Source: Planctomycetota bacterium (GTDB taxonomy: Bacteria; Planctomycetota; UBA1135; GCA-002686595). Taken from it: 64,000 bases of DNA. How positions within the stretch are numbered: the first letter of the stretch is position 1; each line of letters opens with the position of its first letter. The position numbers and the translations under genes are program-made. The DNA is taken from NCBI GenBank assembly GCA_029250885.1, contig JAQXEK010000036.1:1-64000 (forward strand). The letters are read 5' to 3'. Under the pieces are notes generated by a model. The model was not told where the DNA came from and ran no database searches. It saw only the letters and a program-made list of their open reading frames with translations. Positions 8,360 to 16,956 of the stretch are shown here, in pieces.

Positions 8360-10792
8360 CTATTCCCAGAGCGCGTCCGCAGGAGGGCTGTCACCCCATT
8401 GGTGGATCTCCGCGCTCTGCTTGATCAGCATGGCGGCGTTGTCGCTAAAGGCGGCCGAGGCGTTGGGACCCTTGCTGAGCAGCTCCACAGCGGCCTGGGG
8501 CCTGTTGCCAAACAGGTAGTTCAGGCCCAGCACGAGCTTCGCGTCCACATTCGTGGGGTTGTCCGCCAGGAACAGCTCGAGCACAGCCAGCTGCTGGTCG
8601 AACTTGGCCGGGACAGCGTAAAATAGGTGCTTGTCGACGGGGGCTGCGACCAGACTTGGCTCGAGCTCGAGGGCGCGGCGTATCGAGTGTGCGCAGTAGT
8701 GGTAGTCGCCCGTGGCAAACAGCGCATCGGCCAAAACTAAGTGCAGCATGCCACGCTTGGGCTCGAACTCGGTCGAGCGGCTGTAGAAGTGCACGGCATC
8801 GGCGTAGCGGCCGTCGCCAAAGGCCTCGTCGCCGAGCTCAAGGTAGCGCAGAGCCGCGGCAGACATGGGCGTGTCTGTGGCCTTTGGGGCTGCGGCCACT
8901 GCAGGGGCAGCGCTAACGACGATCTCACCCTCGGGCTCGGCGTCCACATAGACCACCTCGCCCACGGGACCATCTTGGTAGACGCTCGTTACAACAGGCT
9001 CGCTGTAGCCGGCATAGGCCGCCGTGCTGTAGCCGTCGTCGTAGCCATCCCCATACCCGGTGCTATAGCTGTTGCCGTAGTAGCTGCTGACGTAGGGATA
9101 GTAGTAGCTGGTCGGGCAGTTGTAGTAGTTCGAGTAGTAGTACGGATAGCCGAACCCGAAGCTCAGGCCGAAGCTAGAGCACCAGCCGAAGCTCCAGCTA
9201 AACCATGACGAGTAGGGTGAGTGGTAGTACCCGTTGCTGTCCCAGTAGCCATAGCCCAGGCCCCAGGAGGAGTGCGAGCCATTCGGGTAACCGTAGAAGT
9301 TCGTTCCTGCGTAGCCATCCTCGTCGTAGCCGTCATACTCGTCGAAGTCAGTTCCAGCGCCACCGGAACCCGCGCCGGGCGCCGTGCCGGTAAGCCCGCT
9401 AGGGGAATAGGACGCGCGCTGGTTGAATGTAGCCCGTAGCTGGCCGCTGCCGGCCTTGCCCAGGGTTGCGCGGGTTGCCAAGCCTAGGGCCAGCCCCGTG
9501 GCTTCCGAAGCCGCCTCGGCAGTCTTGAAAGCGCCGCGTGCGCCTTCTGAGTCGAAGACCTGTCGCAGGCGCGCCTGGGTGTCTGCTTCCTTGGCGGTGG
9601 GGGCGGGACGCGTCCGGTTGCCGCTGGTGGACTCGATCTTGTTGCCTTGCAAGGCCAGACCGCCAAGCCGCTGCTCGCCGAGATCCTTGGGTGTGTCGGC
9701 GCTCGGATTCGCCTCGTTATAGCGAATGCGCTCCGCGGCGGGCATCTTGTCCGCCGCTTCGCGGGCCTTGCGATCTTGGGCCGCTTGGGCGATCTGTTGG
9801 CGGTAGCGAGCGCCGGGGCCGCTGGAGCTGCGAACGGAGACGCCCTCGCTGGACGTCGCGCGGTTGTTGCTCGCTAAGACCTCGCTTAGGCGGCTGCGAT
9901 AGCCCGCGCCCGCATCTGTCGTGGACGTGTCCCCGCGATAGCGATCGAGGATGTTGCCCAGGCTGACCTCGGACGCGGGTTTGATGCCGTTCTCGGCGCG
10001 GATGCGATCCGCGGCCGCGGCGCGAGCAGCGGTGCCCAAGGCGTCAAAACGCCGGGCATAGGTCGTGCGGCCATTGGCTTCCACGGAAGCCGTTCCCTCG
10101 GGGTCCCTTGACGTCAACGGCAGCGGGAATCGCGAGCGACTCGCGGGCTGGTAAGCCTCGCCGACGCTGTCCGTTGAGCGGGTGGTTTCTGTTGAGCCTG
10201 GTGTCCTGTCATAGGTAGGAGCGTTGGTCGAGCCGTTGGTCGAGCCGGTGTTCGAACTTGCGCTGCGCGAGCCCCCATAGGTCGAGGCCGTCGAGCCGCT
10301 GCGGGGTGTTGTTCCCGTGGTGGGGGAGACGTATCGCACCCGGGGCTGGGTGGTGACGCTGCCCGTGCTGGAGCCTCGGTCCTGGGTGGTCGAACCTGTG
10401 GTGCCAGTGACCCGCGGTGTGCGGGAGGTCGAGCCGAGACTGGGGGTGCGAGACGAGCCGCTGGAGGGGCGCACCGTGACGCCCGACGAGCGAGTCGAGC
10501 TACCCGACGAGCGCGTCGAGCCTCCTGACTGTCGAACCGTACCGCCGGATGACCTCGATGAGCCGCCCGAAGACGACCGCGTCGATCCTTGGGAGCGCGA
10601 CTGGCTGCTACCCACGGACGAGCGAGTGGAGCCCGACGAGCTTTTAATGGACGACCCCGAGCTGCGTGTCGAGCCCGACGAAGAGCTGCCCCGGGAGCTG
10701 CCGCGCTGGGCCTCGGCCACGGGGGCTAGGTCAATCGTGACGAGGGCGAGCAGGGGCAGGAAGATCAAGCGGGAGAAGGTCATGGTGCGCAT
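8360..10792 (-). CDS. Exported TPR protein with Ser/Thr/Arg-rich and Gly/Tyr-rich regions
   Basis: 810 residues. A signal peptide (MRTMTFSRLIFL to about residue 28) is followed by a long low-complexity region (about 30-215) built from repeats of SGSTRSS-like units, then a mixed alpha-helical part, then a Gly/Tyr/Asp-rich segment (about 470-620, such as GYGDGYDDGY), and finally TPR-type helices (about 645-790, with AALRYLELGDEAFGDGRYADA). TPRs bind proteins. The low-complexity parts suggest an exported structural or surface-associated protein. I do not recognise a named family for the whole. The repetitive coding sequence makes antisense frames open; these are shadows. Confidence 0.7.
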   Translation of the reverse strand: MRTMTFSRLIFLPLLALVTIDLAPVAEAQRGSSRGSSSSGSTRSSGSSIKSSSGSTRSSVGSSQSRSQGSTRSSSGGSSRSSGGTVRQSGGSTRSSGSSTRSSGVTVRPSSGSSRTPSLGSTSRTPRVTGTTGSTTQDRGSSTGSVTTQPRVRYVSPTTGTTPRSGSTASTYGGSRSASSNTGSTNGSTNAPTYDRTPGSTETTRSTDSVGEAYQPASRSRFPLPLTSRDPEGTASVEANGRTTYARRFDALGTAARAAAADRIRAENGIKPASEVSLGNILDRYRGDTSTTDAGAGYRSRLSEVLASNNRATSSEGVSVRSSSGPGARYRQQIAQAAQDRKAREAADKMPAAERIRYNEANPSADTPKDLGEQRLGGLALQGNKIESTSGNRTRPAPTAKEADTQARLRQVFDSEGARGAFKTAEAASEATGLALGLATRATLGKAGSGQLRATFNQRASYSPSGLTGTAPGAGSGGAGTDFDEYDGYDEDGYAGTNFYGYPNGSHSSWGLGYGYWDSNGYYHSPYSSWFSWSFGWCSSFGLSFGFGYPYYYSNYYNCPTSYYYPYVSSYYGNSYSTGYGDGYDDGYSTAAYAGYSEPVVTSVYQDGPVGEVVYVDAEPEGEIVVSAAPAVAAAPKATDTPMSAAALRYLELGDEAFGDGRYADAVHFYSRSTEFEPKRGMLHLVLADALFATGDYHYCAHSIRRALELEPSLVAAPVDKHLFYAVPAKFDQQLAVLELFLADNPTNVDAKLVLGLNYLFGNRPQAAVELLSKGPNASAAFSDNAAMLIKQSAEIHQWGDSPPADALWE

Positions 10793-11019
10793 GGTGTTGG
10801 TTCAGCTTGGGGCTCGGGGGAAGAGCCGACACAACCGAACAGCAAAATCAGTGCCCAATCACAATCGGGACTAAAACCCCCGCGGGGAGGGGCTAGGGCC
10901 GTCCTCGAGACAGCCTGTCTCCCTTTGGGGACAGTCCAAGTGACCTGTTATCGCGGATTTTCGCCGGAGTTGACCTTGGCTAGGTCGTGACTCAGTAGCT
11001 CCGTCGAGGTGCTAGGTCC

Positions 11020-11886
11020 CTACTTCTCAGCCGCATCCAAGCGGCCCTGGTGCTCAAGCGGTAGGAAGAACTTCTCCCCGAACCAGGACTGCACGTTCAG
11101 CGAGGTGACGGTCTGGGTCCAAAGCAGCTCGCCTCCAACGGCAAGACTCATGCTCTTCGGCCAGGATCTGCCCGCGATATCGAAGCGCTCCAGCACCGCC
11201 AGGCTGACCCCATCGGCCTCTCCCAGAGGCAACCAGCGGAACACCTGCTGGTCAGTCAGCTCATCATAGGTCATCAAGACTGAGCCTAGGTCGTCCATGG
11301 TGGCGGTCAACAAGCGCAGTGTGCTGGCGGGCTTGGCGCGATCCGTTGCACCTTCGCTATCCGCGTCCATGCCCTGCACATCCCAGGGCTGCAGACCACG
11401 GGGGGCATCCGGCCAGAACATCGCAGCACGTATCAGCTCCAGCTCGCCCAACTTCGCCATCGCATTTGCCCCTTGGAGCTCCGCTGATTGCACCTTACCC
11501 GGTGGGCGTTGGAACAACAGGTCGTTCCAGCGAAACGTCATCGTCTGGCTAGCCGCACCCTCGCCAACTGGCTGCAAGGTCCAGCGACAGAGGTTGCCTT
11601 CTTGGTACGTCGTGGTCGAGCGCAGCACCGAGAACTGCCGCTTCGCAAACACAAGCTCGCCCTCGAAGTGCACAGCCTTCGGAGCAGCCGTCTTGTGCAG
11701 GACAGGCTCGTCAGTATCACTGCTCTCAACCTTTGCTTCCACCGGCTGTGATGCGGGGCCCGTAGGCTCCACGCCTTCCGTTTGCTGCCCATTCAAAGAG
11801 TTCCCACAGCTTGTAAGTCCTAGGGACGCCACAGTGGCTAACCCGAACGAGACGGCTGCTAATCTTAGAATGAAGGTCGTTGTCAT
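11020..11886 (-). CDS. Predicted lipoprotein, unknown function
   Basis: 288 residues from the ATG at 11886. The N-terminus MTTTFILRLAAVSFG leads into a hydrophobic stretch ending in the lipobox LTSC, a clear lipoprotein signal, and this decides the start: an upstream Met at 11988 would bury the signal. The mature protein begins with an acidic, Thr/Glu-rich spacer and then a globular domain with several Trp and beta-rich segments. I do not recognise a family. The gene lies between the TPR gene and the aminotransferase, all on the minus strand, with gaps over 120 bases, so operon membership is doubtful. Confidence 0.6.
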   Translation of the reverse strand: MTTTFILRLAAVSFGLATVASLGLTSCGNSLNGQQTEGVEPTGPASQPVEAKVESSDTDEPVLHKTAAPKAVHFEGELVFAKRQFSVLRSTTTYQEGNLCRWTLQPVGEGAASQTMTFRWNDLLFQRPPGKVQSAELQGANAMAKLGELELIRAAMFWPDAPRGLQPWDVQGMDADSEGATDRAKPASTLRLLTATMDDLGSVLMTYDELTDQQVFRWLPLGEADGVSLAVLERFDIAGRSWPKSMSLAVGGELLWTQTVTSLNVQSWFGEKFFLPLEHQGRLDAAEK

Positions 11887-12011
11887 GTTTGCGATTCTAG
11901 CCACTTTCGCATCGGTGGTCCATTCCCTAAAGGTCGTCCCGGGTGTCGAGTAAGCGCAACAAATAAGTACGCCAGCTCTCGTACCCAAGCCCAGTCAACG
12001 GCAACTCTAAG

Positions 12012-13199
12012 TCACGCACCGAGCCTCGCCCGCAAGATCCTCGCCGCTGCGTCCAGGGTCTCGAACTTCTTCGCAAAGCAGAACCGAATAATGTCGACCC
12101 CGTCCTTTGGATCGTGGAAGAAGCTCGACCCAGGCACCGTGGCGACTCCGCCCTTGGCCGCTAGAGCCATGGCAAAGTCCGTGTCCGTCTGGCCGGCTGC
12201 GCGCAGGTCTTCGATCCCCGCCATGATGTAGTAGGCACCTTTCGGAGCGTGCACCCGGAAGCCCGTCTCGCGTAAGGCGGGCAGCAGGATGTCCCGGCGC
12301 TTTTCATACGTCGCCCGCAGCCCGTCGAAGTACTCGGGTTTGAAGGCTAGGGCATCGGCTGCTGCCTCTTGCAGCGGCGCCGGAGCACCCACAGTCAGGA
12401 AGTCGTGCACCTTACGGATCGCCTCGGTCAAGTGCTTGGGCGCAATGCACCACCCGATGCGCCAGCCCGTTGCGCTCCAGGTCTTGGACAGACCGCTGAT
12501 CGTAATCGTGCGCTCGGCCATTTCCGGCAAGGAGCCGATCGACAGGTGCTCGGTTCCATCAAACAGGATGTACTCATAGATCTCATCTGTGATCGCAAGC
12601 ACGTCGTGCTCGCGGCAGAGCTCGGCCAAGAACTCCAGCTCGTCCCGTCCAAACACCTTGCCCGTTGGGTTGTGGGGCGTATTGATCAGGATCGCCTTCG
12701 TCTTGGGCCCAAAGGCTGCCCGGACCTCATCTCGGTCCATTTCCCAGTCCTTCCCTCGCAGACGAACGAACCTGGGAACCGCACCACTTAGCGTGCAGTC
12801 CGGCCCATAGTTCTCATAGAACGGCTCGAAGATGATTACCTCGTCCCCGGGGTTCACCACGGCCAACATAGCCGCAATCATCGCCTCGGTAGCGCCGCAG
12901 GTCACCGTCACATGCAGGTCCGGATCGGTGGCCACCTGGTTGTAGGTCGAAGTCCGCTCGGCCACAGCCCGCCTCAATCGCGGAGCCCCCCAGGTCACCG
13001 CGTACTGATTTACATCCGCATCAATCGCAGCCCCAGCCGCCCGCTTCATCGCCTCCGGCGCAGCAAAGTCTGGAAACCCTTGGGCCAGGTTCACGGCCCC
13101 TTCCCGAGCCGCAATCCGAGACATGTCTCGAATCACAGACTCCGTAAACCCGGCAGTTCGATCGGCAGGCTGTATTCGATTCCTTGGCTGATTTGGCAT
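12012..13199 (-). CDS. Class I/II pyridoxal-phosphate aminotransferase
   Basis: 395-residue fold-type I aminotransferase. Recognisable motifs are NLAQGFPDF near the N-terminus, NTPHNPTGKVF in the middle, and the PLP Schiff-base lysine Lys239 in SGLSKTWSATGWR, followed by the phosphate-contacting Arg. The NLAQGFPDF start is typical of the kynurenine/methionine aminotransferase subgroup (YbdL and kynurenine-oxoglutarate transaminase like), with broad activity on hydrophobic or sulfur amino acids. An aspartate aminotransferase role is less likely. It stands alone; the leucine dehydrogenase-family gene 1.6 kb away may be functionally related but is on the other strand. Confidence 0.85.
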   Translation of the reverse strand: MPNQPRNRIQPADRTAGFTESVIRDMSRIAAREGAVNLAQGFPDFAAPEAMKRAAGAAIDADVNQYAVTWGAPRLRRAVAERTSTYNQVATDPDLHVTVTCGATEAMIAAMLAVVNPGDEVIIFEPFYENYGPDCTLSGAVPRFVRLRGKDWEMDRDEVRAAFGPKTKAILINTPHNPTGKVFGRDELEFLAELCREHDVLAITDEIYEYILFDGTEHLSIGSLPEMAERTITISGLSKTWSATGWRIGWCIAPKHLTEAIRKVHDFLTVGAPAPLQEAAADALAFKPEYFDGLRATYEKRRDILLPALRETGFRVHAPKGAYYIMAGIEDLRAAGQTDTDFAMALAAKGGVATVPGSSFFHDPKDGVDIIRFCFAKKFETLDAAARILRARLGA

Positions 13200-13460
13200 A
13201 GAGGCAGGTTAGCAGACGATCCGGAGTCCGGGCAAAATCCAACGCCGATACCTGGCTCGGAGGAAGCACCGCTGTCGAGGAGTTCTTCCCAAGGATGACG
13301 GCATTGCTTACCGGCGCTGGCGTTCTTCCGTTGCAGGTATTCGAAGCACCTTGGGCTGCCTATTGTCCTTGCCCTGCGCTCTTCGATCCTTGGTGCAGGA
13401 CTCGGAGCCGTGTGCGCGGTCCTTGTTTATGGCTTCGTTATGCCAAGGCCTACGCTGTCT

Positions 13461-14453
13461 TTACCGGGGCAACTTGTTAGCCCAGGCGACCCAGTCCTCG
13501 CTCCTGTCGCCGTAGTTGTGCTCGGCCAGCAAGATCAGGCCAATCATGACCGTCTCGCGGCGGGTGGGGCGGACTCGGTCTAAGCTGCCGGAGAGCAGCC
13601 TTGCGACCTTGCCCTTATAGTGGATCTGTTCGCGCCCGATGCGGGCTAGGGCGGTGGCGGCGGCTTGGCCGACGGTGGGGTCCTCGTCGTTCAGGCGGTC
13701 GCCAAGGTGGGGGATCGAGTCTTCGTTGCCGGCTAGGCCCAGGACGGCGGAGGCCTGGATACGGATGGACGCGTTAGGGTGGTTGAGGGCTAGCTGAGTG
13801 GACTGGCGGACCATGGCGAGTTGGTCCGCGGTGAAGTCCGCGGAGATGTTTTTGGATGCGCTCAGGATGCAGATTAGGGCGTAGGTAGCGTTGTTGCGGA
13901 CAGGGGCCGCAGGCGACGTGTCCAGGGCCTCACAGATCGGCCTAAGGGGCGTATCCACGCGGCCCAGCAGTCCCAGGCCCATAAGCGCGTTGGCGGCGAC
14001 CTCGGGGTCTTCGTCCGGGATGGCGGCGAGCAGGGGGCTGATGGCGATGGCGCCGCGGTCGATCAGGTCCAGGCTCTTGTCGGGGTCGACGATCACGCGG
14101 GAGTTGGTGAAGCCCAAGGCAACGGCGGCCAAAGAGCGGTTGCGCGAGGGGCCGGTCTCGAGCTGGTCGATGATCTCGTGCTGGCGGCGCAGGCACTCGA
14201 ACTTCAGCACACCCTCGAGCAGCCGGACGCGCTCGTTGTCTCCAATCAGTCGGGCGTTGTTCCACGCCTGGACGCGATTGCCGACCTCGCCAAGGAACGC
14301 GCCAATGGGGGCGTCCTCGTCAGCTGTGACTCGAGCGCTCAGATTGACGTACTCCTCGGTCTCGATCTGGCTGGGCAGGTCGCGGTTGCCGTTGGTGGAG
14401 CCGGAGGTGGCACAGGAGGCGAGGAGGAGCAACAGGAGAGAGGCGTAGCGCAT
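13461..14453 (-). CDS. HEAT-repeat lipoprotein
   Basis: 330 residues from the ATG at 14453, chosen because it begins MRYASLLLLLLASC, a compact lipoprotein signal with lipobox LASC. The longer frame from 14597 lacks any signal. The mature protein is almost wholly alpha-helical with HEAT-like units, for example NALMGLGLLGRVDTPLRPI and QASAVLGLAGNEDSIPHLGDR. HEAT repeats form scaffolds for protein binding; the partner is unknown. It is divergent from the leucine dehydrogenase-family gene. Confidence 0.7.
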   Translation of the reverse strand: MRYASLLLLLLASCATSGSTNGNRDLPSQIETEEYVNLSARVTADEDAPIGAFLGEVGNRVQAWNNARLIGDNERVRLLEGVLKFECLRRQHEIIDQLETGPSRNRSLAAVALGFTNSRVIVDPDKSLDLIDRGAIAISPLLAAIPDEDPEVAANALMGLGLLGRVDTPLRPICEALDTSPAAPVRNNATYALICILSASKNISADFTADQLAMVRQSTQLALNHPNASIRIQASAVLGLAGNEDSIPHLGDRLNDEDPTVGQAAATALARIGREQIHYKGKVARLLSGSLDRVRPTRRETVMIGLILLAEHNYGDRSEDWVAWANKLPR

Positions 14454-14781
14454 GGTATTCGTGTACGTGAGGCGGGGCGTTGGCCGAAGTGGACGCCCCG
14501 TGTCTGGGTATCTTCCCTTGGAAGTGGGTACGGCTGCAAGTCCCTGGTCTTCGCAACACCTGCAAACTGAAAAGAGCTCACCGCTAACGTACCGCAAGCA
14601 CGTCTAGCAGCGGATCCAGAGCCCGACCAGCTAGCCCCCAGCCAATTGGCCCTAGGGAGGGTCTCAGACCCCAGCACCTAACCGCAGCTCCTTCGATTCC
14701 CTCCCCTTACACCAAAGTTTGCATTCTCCCATCCCGTCTCGATTTTATGCCGCCTCGCTAGACGGTACACTCGACCCCGCA
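14454..14781. other. Divergent intergenic region
   Basis: About 330 bases between the starts of the HEAT lipoprotein and the amino-acid dehydrogenase. It should hold both promoters. I find no hairpin, riboswitch-like structure or reliable promoter boxes. Confidence 0.5.
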
Positions 14782-15828
14782 ATGGGTATTCACATTCTTG
14801 ACGCCATGTCCCGGGAAGGGTTCGAGCAGGTCATCGGCGTGTACGATCGCAAGTCGGGGCTAAAGGCGCTGATCGCGATTCACGACACCAGTGTGGGGCC
14901 TGCATTCGGTGGGATTCGGCGTTGGAGCTATCTCTCCGAGCGCTCGGGGCTGATGGACTGCCTGCGGTTAGCCCGTGCTATGACCCACAAGTGCGTGCTG
15001 GCTGGGGTTCCCGGCGGCGGCGCGAAGGCGGTCATCTTGGACGAGCCCGGCATGGACCTAGAGGGCGCTTACCGCCACATGGGCATGCGGGTCGAGGCCA
15101 TGGGTGGGCAGTTCTACACTGGTCCGGACGTGGGCACGGATGGCCAGGCTTTGGACTGGCTGTCGGCGGAGACTAAGTACGTGACGAGTACTGGCGCCAA
15201 TGGACCCGGGGACCTGGGGGGAGCCACGGCGGCGGGAGCCTTTGCGGGTATTCGCGCAGGTCTTAGGCACCTGGACGGCGAGCCCGACTGGAAAAGGCGT
15301 CGGGTGGTGATCCAGGGGCTGGGCGACGTAGGCGCGAAGCTCAGCGCGCGCCTTGTGGACGTGGGCGCGACGGTCATCGGTACGGACATTAATGTCGAGC
15401 GCGGACAGCGGGTCGCGAAGGAGGTCGGCTTCGAGTTTGTCGAGCCGGCCGATGAAGTGGGCGTTGAGTGTGACGTGTTTGCGCCCTGTGCCCTGGGCGG
15501 GATTCTGCACGATGTGACGGTTGAGCGACTTAAGACGCGCATCGTTGCTGGTGCGGCGAACAACGTTCTTGCCAAGAGCCACCATGGGGACCTCTTGCAC
15601 GAGCGCGGAGTGCTGTACTTGCCGGACTTCGTGCTGAACGCGGGCGCTCTGATTCGCGGAGCCTTCTTTCATCTGGAGGGCCGTATAGAGGGTCTGGATT
15701 CGATCGAGCATCGCATCGAGACAGCGTCTGACGAGATCCTAGGCGAATCCAAGGCCTCGGGCCTGCCTCCGTTCCGGGTGGCTGTGCGACTTGCGGAAAA
15801 GCGCATCGCCGAGAGGCGAAACGCATGA
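14782..15828 (+). CDS. Leucine/phenylalanine/valine dehydrogenase family
   Basis: 348 residues from the ATG at 14782 (MGIHILDAM), which aligns with the start of Bacillus leucine dehydrogenase; a Met 21 codons earlier is possible. The N-terminal domain holds the substrate and catalytic lysines Lys70 (MTHK) and Lys82 (GGGAK), spaced as in leucine dehydrogenase. The C-terminal Rossmann domain has the GLGDVGAKLS motif for NAD. It would interconvert a branched-chain or aromatic amino acid and its 2-oxo acid, with NAD and ammonia. Exact preference among Leu, Val and Phe is not decidable here. It stands as a single gene. Confidence 0.85.
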   Translation: MGIHILDAMSREGFEQVIGVYDRKSGLKALIAIHDTSVGPAFGGIRRWSYLSERSGLMDCLRLARAMTHKCVLAGVPGGGAKAVILDEPGMDLEGAYRHMGMRVEAMGGQFYTGPDVGTDGQALDWLSAETKYVTSTGANGPGDLGGATAAGAFAGIRAGLRHLDGEPDWKRRRVVIQGLGDVGAKLSARLVDVGATVIGTDINVERGQRVAKEVGFEFVEPADEVGVECDVFAPCALGGILHDVTVERLKTRIVAGAANNVLAKSHHGDLLHERGVLYLPDFVLNAGALIRGAFFHLEGRIEGLDSIEHRIETASDEILGESKASGLPPFRVAVRLAEKRIAERRNA

Positions 15829-15927
15829 CTTAGGGACGCCGCCGTGCGTATCCAGCAACTTGCAGCCAACTCCCTTTAGAAAACACGTAATCGGGCCCCA
15901 CTCTTGGGGTCTATTGCTTTGAACATC

Positions 15928-16956
15928 ATGCTTATTCAACAACGGTCTCTGCTTGCGCTCACTCTTCTTGGCACCCTCACGGTCGGAGCCCAGGACGATG
16001 GGGCGACTCCAGACGTCGAGCAGCCGGTCAAGGTGCCTACGCCGGTGGTAATCGACATGAAGCCGGCCGAGGTCGACGGCGTGTCGCCCTTTGTGGTGGA
16101 TCGCGGCAAGTTCAATGCGGCGCTGTTGGTCCCCCTCGATGAACACCTAGAGTTTGGCATCCACGTCTCCCTAGGACCCGCCGGCGCGACCGTAGGTACA
16201 GTAAACTTGGACACGGGCGTGGAGCATTTCCAGAAGAGCCTAGTCCTGTTTGCGCCTTCGGATGAGGGTGAGGGCTCGAAGACGGGCTGGCTGCGGGCGA
16301 AGGCCAAGGGAAGCTACCTTTGGTACGACCTAAAGACGATTCTGGACGCACGCTACCTGCCCAAGAAATGGCCGTCGATCTCGTACTTCTATCGCCAGAG
16401 TGGCTCGGAGAACCGCCGCCGGGAGAGCCTCTTTGGCGAGCGCGAGGGCCGTCAGCAGACCAGCTACCGCCGGGATTCCAGCAACGGTGCACCGGCCGGC
16501 GAGCGCATCTGGCAGCCTGCGGAATTTAGGGACATTCCCGAGGGCTGCATCGACATGCTTGGCGCGGTCTATCTGTCGCGCTCACTCCTGCTCTCAGGCC
16601 GGGACGAGCTTAGCTTTCCGCTGCTCGACAAGAAGACCCTGTGGCGCCTGACCCTACGCAAGGGCGAATCAAAGGTCGTGGATGTCCCCGCTGGGCGCTT
16701 CAACGCTATCGAGATCATCCTGGACCCGGCGACCTATCCCGGCGAGCCAAAGAAGGAAAGCGAGAAGTTCGAGGGCCTGTTTGGGATCAAGGGGTCGATC
16801 CATCTGTGGGTGGACGAGCTGACCGGCGTGCCCGTGCGCATTGCGGGTACGATCCCGGCGGGCCCTGTGGACATCGACTGCGACATCTATCTCGAGAAGT
16901 ACTCTGGCACCCCGACGCTGTTCAAGCCGCTCGAAGAACCCGCAGAAGATGAGTAG
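15928..16956 (+). CDS. Exported DUF3108-family protein
   Basis: 342 residues with a signal peptide (MLIQQRSLLALTLLG to about 22). Two beta-rich halves follow. The C-terminal part carries the DUF3108 pattern: a hydrophobic YLSRSLLLSG, a PLLDKKTLWRL strand, a VDVPAGRFNAIEI strand and a LWVDELTGVPVRI strand. DUF3108 proteins are periplasmic and of unknown function. The last 8 bases overlap the recQ start, so it is probably co-translated with recQ even though the roles look unrelated. A Met 8 codons upstream is possible. Confidence 0.7.
   Translation: MLIQQRSLLALTLLGTLTVGAQDDGATPDVEQPVKVPTPVVIDMKPAEVDGVSPFVVDRGKFNAALLVPLDEHLEFGIHVSLGPAGATVGTVNLDTGVEHFQKSLVLFAPSDEGEGSKTGWLRAKAKGSYLWYDLKTILDARYLPKKWPSISYFYRQSGSENRRRESLFGEREGRQQTSYRRDSSNGAPAGERIWQPAEFRDIPEGCIDMLGAVYLSRSLLLSGRDELSFPLLDKKTLWRLTLRKGESKVVDVPAGRFNAIEIILDPATYPGEPKKESEKFEGLFGIKGSIHLWVDELTGVPVRIAGTIPAGPVDIDCDIYLEKYSGTPTLFKPLEEPAEDE

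Noticed and set aside
10317-10874. Long open plus-strand frame rich in Glu, Pro, Arg and Val
   Set aside because: It is antisense to the Ser/Thr/Arg repeat region of the TPR protein; its composition is a by-product of that repeat.
13297-13460. Possible short membrane protein frame in the gap before the HEAT lipoprotein stop (reads like LGAVCAVLVYGFVMP)
   Set aside because: No ATG start in frame before the hydrophobic stretch, and it runs antisense into the HEAT gene; could be a remnant but support is too weak.
16841-16948. Longer N-terminus for RecQ
   Set aside because: It lies wholly inside the DUF3108 gene in another frame and does not match RecQ.
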